Made by a program: the position numbers and the translations under genes. Below, piece after piece: positions 7,002 through 10,388 of a stretch of DNA of 10,388 nt (position 1 is its first letter; every line of letters begins with the position of its first letter). The stretch covers positions 700-11,087 of the forward strand of contig DFYA01000293.1 of the NCBI GenBank assembly GCA_002382525.1, in the 5' to 3' direction. A model generated the notes under the pieces. That model was not told where the DNA came from. It saw nothing but the letters and a program-made list of their open reading frames with translations, and did not search any database. The stretch is from Opitutaceae bacterium UBA4094 (GTDB lineage: Bacteria; Verrucomicrobiota; Verrucomicrobiia; Opitutales; Opitutaceae).

Positions 7002-7537
7002 GCGTCGAAGGGACGGGCGGCGGCGGGTTGTTGATCGCGCCAGAGCAGACGCGGGTCGAATGCGCGGGTGGCGAGGATCGTGAAGACGACGGCGGCGGCG
7101 AAGGCGGCGATGCCGACGCGCGGGACGACCATCGCGGGTTCGCCGAAACGGACGACGCCGGCGAGGAACGCGACGAGGAACACGTCGAGCATCGACCAGC
7201 GCCCGATCTCGTCGAGAACGGCATAGAGACGTGTCAGCGCGCGCGGCCGGCGGATCGCGGAGGCGCGGCGTTTGACGGCGACCAGCAGGCAGCCCAGTCC
7301 GACGAGCTTAAAAACGGGGATGGCGAAACTCGCGAGGAACACGACGAGGGCGAGGGGCCACAGTCCGGACTCGTGGAGTTCGACGACGCCCGACCAGATC
7401 GTGTCGGAGCGGGCGTCGCCGGCGAGGCGGGTATCGACGATGGGAAGCACGTTGGCGGGCACGAGCATGACGGCGGCGGCCAACGCAAACGCGGCGGGCC
7501 GATGGATCGAGACCGGGGAGGGCGGGGCCGGGTTCAT
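6998..7537 (-). CDS. pqiA: PqiA-family membrane protein, second half-size subunit without zinc ribbon
   Basis: A 179-residue protein with about four membrane segments (roughly 16-34, 58-87, 115-131 and 142-158) that corresponds to one of the two repeats of PqiA. Family features: LVPANVLPIVDTRL (25-38), DTIWSGVVELHESGLWPLALVVFL, where the acidic/aromatic pattern is typical, and WSMLDVFLVAFLAG with a C-terminal ATRAFDPRLLW. The usual CxxC...CxxC zinc ribbon before the first membrane segment is missing; the only cysteine is C83, inside the membrane. In the E. coli protein both halves are fused in one chain of about 417 residues. The ATG overlaps the stop of the zinc-ribbon half (ATGA), and its own stop overlaps pqiB's start, so the three are surely co-translated. 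It probably pairs with the other half to form the inner-membrane module that passes lipids to the MCE tunnel. Confidence 0.88.
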   Translation of the reverse strand: MNPAPPSPVSIHRPAAFALAAAVMLVPANVLPIVDTRLAGDARSDTIWSGVVELHESGLWPLALVVFLASFAIPVFKLVGLGCLLVAVKRRASAIRRPRALTRLYAVLDEIGRWSMLDVFLVAFLAGVVRFGEPAMVVPRVGIAAFAAAVVFTILATRAFDPRLLWRDQQPAAARPFDA

Positions 7538-8109
7538 GCGGAGGCGTTGGATTGAAGGCGGTGCGTGCGCCAGGCGAGCAGCAGAGCAAACGACATCGCG
7601 GTGTAGCTCCAGAAGCCGGCGTTGAGTTCCACATCTACGATGCTGCCGAGGCGGGTGAGCGCGACGAACACGGCGAGCACATAGACGTCCGGCATGGCCC
7701 AGTCGCCGAAAGCGCCTCCCATCCACCTGAGTGACGCGGGGTTTCGCCACCCGAGCGCAAGCCCCGTGAGCAGGAGCAGCGGGGTGAGGCCGCCGCAGAT
7801 AAGCACCCACACGGCAAGGAGCGGCATGCCGTGTTGATCGAGCGCAAACACTCCGGCCAAAAAGTCGCCCGTGCGCATGTTGCCGAATTTTTCGACCGTG
7901 ATGAACGGCAGCAGTGCGGCGGGCACGGCGAAGGCGATCCCGGCGAGGGCGAAGGAGGCGGGCGCGTGTTTGCCGCCCCACCGCGACGCCGAGGCGATGT
8001 GCGCAGCGCAGCGCACGCACCGCGCGACTTCGCCTCCGGCCAGCGGGATCGCGCGATGGACTTGGCCGCAGAAACGGCAGGTGAGCACGGGATGGAGGGG
8101 CGGTTGCAT
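7534..8109 (-). CDS. pqiA: PqiA-family membrane protein, first half-size subunit with zinc ribbon
   Basis: A 191-residue protein starting MQPPLHPVLTCRFCGQ. Residues 11-34 carry a zinc ribbon (C11, C14, C31, C34), followed by about four membrane segments (51-70, 96-119, 139-156, 166-180). Conserved PqiA features are LPFITVEKFGNMRTGDFLAGVFAL and FGDWAMPDVYVLAVFVALTRLG. The ATG at 8109 is preferred over a TTG at 8199 because the CxxC is expected near the N-terminus and the extension lacks similarity. It is the first gene of the three-gene Pqi-like operon, with 4-bp overlap to the next. In the known system PqiA/LetA sits in the inner membrane and feeds PqiB/LetB. Two separate genes for the halves, with a single ribbon, are unusual relative to E. 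coli. No Shine-Dalgarno sequence precedes it; an inverted repeat lies 14 bp upstream. Confidence 0.9.
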   Translation of the reverse strand: MQPPLHPVLTCRFCGQVHRAIPLAGGEVARCVRCAAHIASASRWGGKHAPASFALAGIAFAVPAALLPFITVEKFGNMRTGDFLAGVFALDQHGMPLLAVWVLICGGLTPLLLLTGLALGWRNPASLRWMGGAFGDWAMPDVYVLAVFVALTRLGSIVDVELNAGFWSYTAMSFALLLAWRTHRLQSNASA

Positions 8110-8351
8110 ACGGATGAACGCCAACGTTCTTGCGGAGAACGTGGTCTCCGGGCGCCGACCGGCGCGGGACGGGCCGGTTCCGACGATCACGGTGGCCAAG
8201 GTCTGGCGGACGAGGCGGTCCGATGGGGTTTTCCCGTGGCGCGGTTCGGGAGTCCGCCGGCGAATTTGGCCCAGCGTGGATGATGGTCCTGAGTAGGTTG
8301 TCCGCTACCGGCGCGCATCGCGCCCATTTTCACCCTCAAATCACGTTCACC
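8110..8351. other. Divergent intergenic region between pqi-like operon and DUF892 gene
   Basis: This 242-bp spacer should carry promoters for both diverging transcripts. I see no convincing -35/-10 pair on either strand. Besides the repeat at 8124-8142, a second inverted repeat, ACCGGC (8158-8163) with GCCGGT (8173-8178), has a 9-bp loop, but it is GC-rich and could be chance. Both strands stay open in some frames, but none shows a family motif. Confidence 0.5.
8124..8142. promoter_or_regulatory. Inverted repeat upstream of the pqi-like operon
   Basis: Perfect 7-bp arms ACGTTCT and AGAACGT with a 5-bp spacer (TGCGG), 14 bp before the first PqiA-like gene. It could be an operator or a 5'-end RNA hairpin of the mRNA. 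No matching regulator gene is nearby, and the arms differ from the MarR palindrome at 554-573, so the binder is unknown. Confidence 0.4.
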
Positions 8352-8861
8352 ATGGCACTGGATACTCTTCACGACCTGTTTGTGCATGAACTCCGCGACC
8401 TCTATGACGCGGAACAGCAAATTATCACCGGCCTCCCGCTGATGGCGCAGGCCGCGCACTCGGATTCCCTGCGCAAGCTATTCGAACACCATATCGAGGA
8501 GACGCGCGATCAGATTGATCGCCTCTACGAGTTGTTTGAAGCGCTCGGCGTTCCCTTCACCGGTCGCAGCTGCAAGGCGATGCAAGGCCTGCTCGCGGAA
8601 GCCCGCGAAACTATCCAGGAAGAGGCCGACCCGGAGGTGCTCGACGCCGCGTTGATCGTCGCGGCGCAGAAGATCGAGCACTACGAAATCGCCGGTTACG
8701 GAAGCGTGCGCACCTTCGCGCGCGAACTCGGCTACAAGGACGCCGTGCGGCTTCTGGAGAAAACCCTCAAGGAAGAGTCGGCTGCAGACGAAAAACTCAC
8801 GCGGGCGGCCGAAGGTCGCGTGAACGCAAAGGCCGCGACTGCAGATCAAGCGTCCGTGTAA
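8352..8861 (+). CDS. Ferritin-like domain protein, DUF892 (YciE/YciF family)
   Basis: A 169-residue, mainly helical protein, the typical length of this family. Family segments are clear: DLFVHELRDLYDAEQQI (8-24), the helix with HHIEETRDQIDRL (46-58), CKAMQGLLAEARE (74-86), DAALIVAAQKIEHYEIAGYGS (98-118) and LLEKTLKEESAADEKL (134-149). Acidic and His residues in these helices (E13, E21, E50, E109, H110, E112, E142 are candidates) suit a di-iron four-helix bundle. YciE/YciF proteins are induced by osmotic, stationary-phase and other stresses in enterobacteria; the reaction is not established. The frame is open further upstream to 8130 but that part (basic, Arg/Gly-rich) has no family match, so the ATG at 8352 is chosen. 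It stands alone and is followed by a strong terminator. Confidence 0.93.
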   Translation: MALDTLHDLFVHELRDLYDAEQQIITGLPLMAQAAHSDSLRKLFEHHIEETRDQIDRLYELFEALGVPFTGRSCKAMQGLLAEARETIQEEADPEVLDAALIVAAQKIEHYEIAGYGSVRTFARELGYKDAVRLLEKTLKEESAADEKLTRAAEGRVNAKAATADQASV

Positions 8862-8913
8862 GGGGCATTGCGGCGGACGACACCGGTGTGACGACCGACG
8901 GGGTCCGCATTGT

Positions 8914-8944
8914 AAAAGAGCCGCTTTGAAGGCGGCTTTTCTTT
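8914..8944. terminator. Hairpin terminator, likely bidirectional
   Basis: Stem AGCCGC (8919-8924) and GCGGCT (8932-8937) with a 7-base loop, extended by A-T pairs. A T-rich run (TTTTCTTT) follows on the plus strand and the A-rich flank (AAAAG) gives a U-run on the minus strand. It sits between the convergent DUF892 and hibernation-factor genes, so it can end both transcripts. Confidence 0.85.
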
Positions 8945-8960
8945 GAGGTTTGGGGACGAC

Positions 8961-9338
8961 TCAATCCGTCTTGGGGATCGGCGCATCCAGCTCGATTTCC
9001 TGCGGATGGTTGCGTTTGTCTTTGCGACGGCCGTGGCGGCGTTCGAGTAACTGGTCGAGTTTACCCACCAAGTCGTCGAGCACGACGTAGGCGTCCTTGC
9101 CGTCCGCGGTGGCGATCAGATCGGGGCCGCCGATCTCGATTTGGGCGGTAGCTTGGTAGTGGTGCTCGTTGCCCATCGTTTGGTCCTGATGCAGCCGCAC
9201 ATTGATTCGGATTATGAATTCGTTGTGTCGCAGCAGCACGGCGAACTTGTCGCGGATCGCGTTCTTCAAGGATTCCGTCAACTCGATGTGGATACCTTGC
9301 ATGATCAACTTCGATTCGAGCGTGTTGTTGGTGTTCAT
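8961..9338 (-). CDS. hpf: Ribosome hibernation-promoting factor / RaiA family, short form
   Basis: A 125-residue protein matching the N-terminal, ribosome-binding domain of HPF/YfiA: GIHIELTESLKNAIRDKFAVLLRH (15-38), beta strands with INVRLHQDQ and YQATAQIEIGG, then the second helix DAYVVLDDLVGKLDQLLERRHGRRKDK (82-108), with the basic tail that contacts rRNA. It stops ribosomes by binding in the small-subunit tRNA/mRNA channel during starvation. The C-terminal dimerisation domain of long HPFs (total about 180-200 residues) is missing; the chain ends in an acidic tail, ELDAPIPKTD. Start: ATG at 9338 gives a 12-residue leader (MNTNNTLESKLI) before the usual first strand; an internal ATG at 9302 would start at MQGIHIEL, which aligns better with family starts. 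Neither has a Shine-Dalgarno. The frame remains open upstream as far as 9914, but that overlaps yihY and is spurious. Confidence 0.93.
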   Translation of the reverse strand: MNTNNTLESKLIMQGIHIELTESLKNAIRDKFAVLLRHNEFIIRINVRLHQDQTMGNEHHYQATAQIEIGGPDLIATADGKDAYVVLDDLVGKLDQLLERRHGRRKDKRNHPQEIELDAPIPKTD

Positions 9339-9488
9339 GGCACGGATTGACCCCGAGAGAAAAAGATCGTTGCGAGGGGAAATTCCCAACAAGACCTCGG
9401 GCGAGGGGTGTCCGACGAACAAAGACTTTCGCCCAAGACGCCGCACCGGGTCCCGAAGCGGTTGTCTGGCCAAATGTATCCGGAAAGC
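9339..9488. other. Divergent intergenic region between hpf and yihY-like gene
   Basis: Expected to hold both promoters in 150 bp. It contains a small palindrome, GGGAAATTCCC (9377-9387). On the minus strand TTGTTG followed by 17 bases reaches no good -10. No terminator or coding signal is visible. In-frame ATG 9474 and GTG 9408 offer alternative starts for the yihY-like gene. Confidence 0.45.
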
Positions 9489-10388
9489 ATGACTCGACGC
9501 AAACGACGCCTGCCAAAGTGGACCTCCACTGCCATCGCCGCCGCCAAAAATTGGAATGAGGACGGGGCGTTCGCGCATTCGGCGTCGGTGAGTTTTTACA
9601 CACTCTTTTCGTTGGCACCGGTCTCGATCATCGTGCTCAGCATCGCCGGATTCTTTTTCGGGGCGGATGTGGCGTCGCGGCAGTTCAACGAACAAATGTC
9701 GGCGTTGATCGGCAGCGGCAGCGCCGAGATGATCCAGCAGACGGTGCAGGAGGCGAAGCCGCAAAGCCGTGGGTGGACGTCGACGGTTATCAGCATCGGC
9801 ATGTTGGTGGTCGGTGCGACAACGGTGTTTGCCCAGCTGCAGAACGCGTTGAACCACATCTGGGGCGTGAAAACCAAACCCAGTCGGGCGGGGTGGTTGG
9901 TGCTCGTGATGCAACGGCTGATCTCCTTTGCGATGGTGCTGACCGTTGGTTTCCTGCTCTTGATTTCGTTGATCCTCACGACGGCGCTGGCCTCATTTGC
10001 GCAGCACTTGGAGGGCGTTGTGGCGTTGCCGAAGTGGCTGATGCAGGGGGCCGAGTTGATGGTGACGCTGGGGGTAATCACGCTGTTGTTTGCGATGATG
10101 TTTAAAATCATGCCAGACGTGCAGCTGCGTTGGCGCGACATTTGGCGCGGCGCCTTTGTGACTGCGGCTCTCTTTAGCGGAGGGCGCTTCCTAATCGCGC
10201 TGTATCTTAAATACTCCGACGTGGCGTCCGTTTATGGCGCGGCGGGGTCGTTGGTGGGTTTGCTCATGTGGGTCTATTATTCGTGCGCGATTCTGTTCTA
10301 CGGCGTGGAGTTTACGCGGGCCCACCGGGAGCAGGAGGGGCTTCTGGTAAAACCCAAGGAAACCGCGGTGCTCGTTCGCACCGAGATT
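9489..10388 (+). CDS. YihY/virulence factor BrkB family membrane protein, 3'-truncated
   Basis: The frame has no stop before the window end; 300 residues are visible. The pattern is that of the YihY (formerly rbn/BrkB) family: a basic N-terminus, NWNEDGAFAHSASVSFYTLFSLAPVSIIVLSIAGFFFG (21-58), a hydrophilic loop, FAQLQNALNHIWGVKTKP (114-131), MVTLGVITLLFAMMFKIMPDVQLRWRDIWRGAFVTAALF (191-229), and KYSDVASVYGAAGSLVGLLMWVYYSCAILFYGVEFTRA (241-278). About six membrane segments are expected. The role is uncertain: the early claim that it is tRNA-processing RNase BN was withdrawn for E. coli, and the family is now treated as inner-membrane proteins, perhaps transporters or envelope factors. The visible end (KPKETAVLVRTEI) is past the conserved core, so most of the domain is complete. 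Start could be ATG 9489 or the in-frame ATG 9474; neither has a clear Shine-Dalgarno. It diverges from hpf. Confidence 0.92.
   Translation, partial: MTRRKRRLPKWTSTAIAAAKNWNEDGAFAHSASVSFYTLFSLAPVSIIVLSIAGFFFGADVASRQFNEQMSALIGSGSAEMIQQTVQEAKPQSRGWTSTVISIGMLVVGATTVFAQLQNALNHIWGVKTKPSRAGWLVLVMQRLISFAMVLTVGFLLLISLILTTALASFAQHLEGVVALPKWLMQGAELMVTLGVITLLFAMMFKIMPDVQLRWRDIWRGAFVTAALFSGGRFLIALYLKYSDVASVYGAAGSLVGLLMWVYYSCAILFYGVEFTRAHREQEGLLVKPKETAVLVRTEI

Noticed and set aside
8110..8199. Longer PqiA start (TTG at 8199) adding 30 residues
   Set aside because: The zinc ribbon is normally close to the N-terminus and the extension is basic with no family similarity; the ATG at 8109 is better.
8865..8912. 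Short direct repeat GCATTG and inverted GCGGAC/GTCCGC around ACACCGGTGT after the DUF892 gene
   Set aside because: Arms are short, the loop is long, and a much better hairpin with T-runs follows directly; most likely chance in GC-rich DNA.
9339..9914. Upstream 192-codon extension of the hpf frame on the minus strand
   Set aside because: It runs antisense through the yihY-like gene, has no recognisable domain, and the HPF domain begins only after 9338.
1..10388. CRISPR array, tRNA/rRNA genes, transposases, integrase or attachment sites
   Set aside because: No regularly spaced repeats, no terminal inverted repeats with duplicated targets, and no recognisable transposase, integrase or RNA gene sequence were seen.

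Overview
The window is a GC-rich stretch of bacterial chromosome with tightly packed genes and no insertion sequences, phage genes, CRISPR array or RNA genes that I can see. Protein families and codon use suggest a Gram-negative, two-membrane bacterium. The combination of high GC, mostly SD-less starts and the style of the proteins is most like the Verrucomicrobia (Opitutaceae-type), but that assignment is an inference from general resemblance, not from a marker gene.

Layout, left to right. A 5'-truncated gene of unknown function (1-561, +; possibly TOPRIM/DUF4276-like) ends inside a near-perfect 20-bp palindrome that looks like the operator of the MarR-family repressor gene starting 21 bp later (594-1043, +). 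The repressor is followed closely and in the same direction by a polytopic DUF2157 membrane protein (1068-2267), its usual partner, a GDYXXLXY-domain protein (2264-2770, 4-bp overlap), a two-domain acyltransferase/acyl-ACP synthetase of the Aas type (2820-5072) and a metal-dependent amidohydrolase (5072-6046, 1-bp overlap). These five genes could form one transcript.

Converging on this run from the right, only 7 bp away, is a minus-strand three-gene operon with ATGA overlaps at both junctions: two separate half-size PqiA proteins (7534-8109 and 6998-7537) and a short PqiB/MCE protein with two MCE domains (6054-7001). It looks like a compact version of the Pqi/Let lipid-transport system. PqiA is split into two genes, only the first keeps a zinc ribbon, and no pqiC lipoprotein gene is next to it.

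After a 242-bp divergent spacer comes a ferritin-like DUF892 (YciE/YciF) stress protein gene (8352-8861, +), then a good hairpin terminator that can work in both directions, a short hibernation-promoting factor/RaiA gene (8961-9338, -), a 150-bp divergent spacer, and the 3'-truncated gene for a YihY/BrkB-type membrane protein (9489-10388, +).

The common theme is the cell envelope and stress: phospholipid acyl repair (Aas), lipid transport across the periplasm (Pqi), several uncharacterised membrane proteins, ribosome hibernation and a ferritin-like stress protein. I do not see a clearly new defence or mobile system. The most noteworthy points are the MarR operator and the gene set behind it, and the reduced, split Pqi operon.
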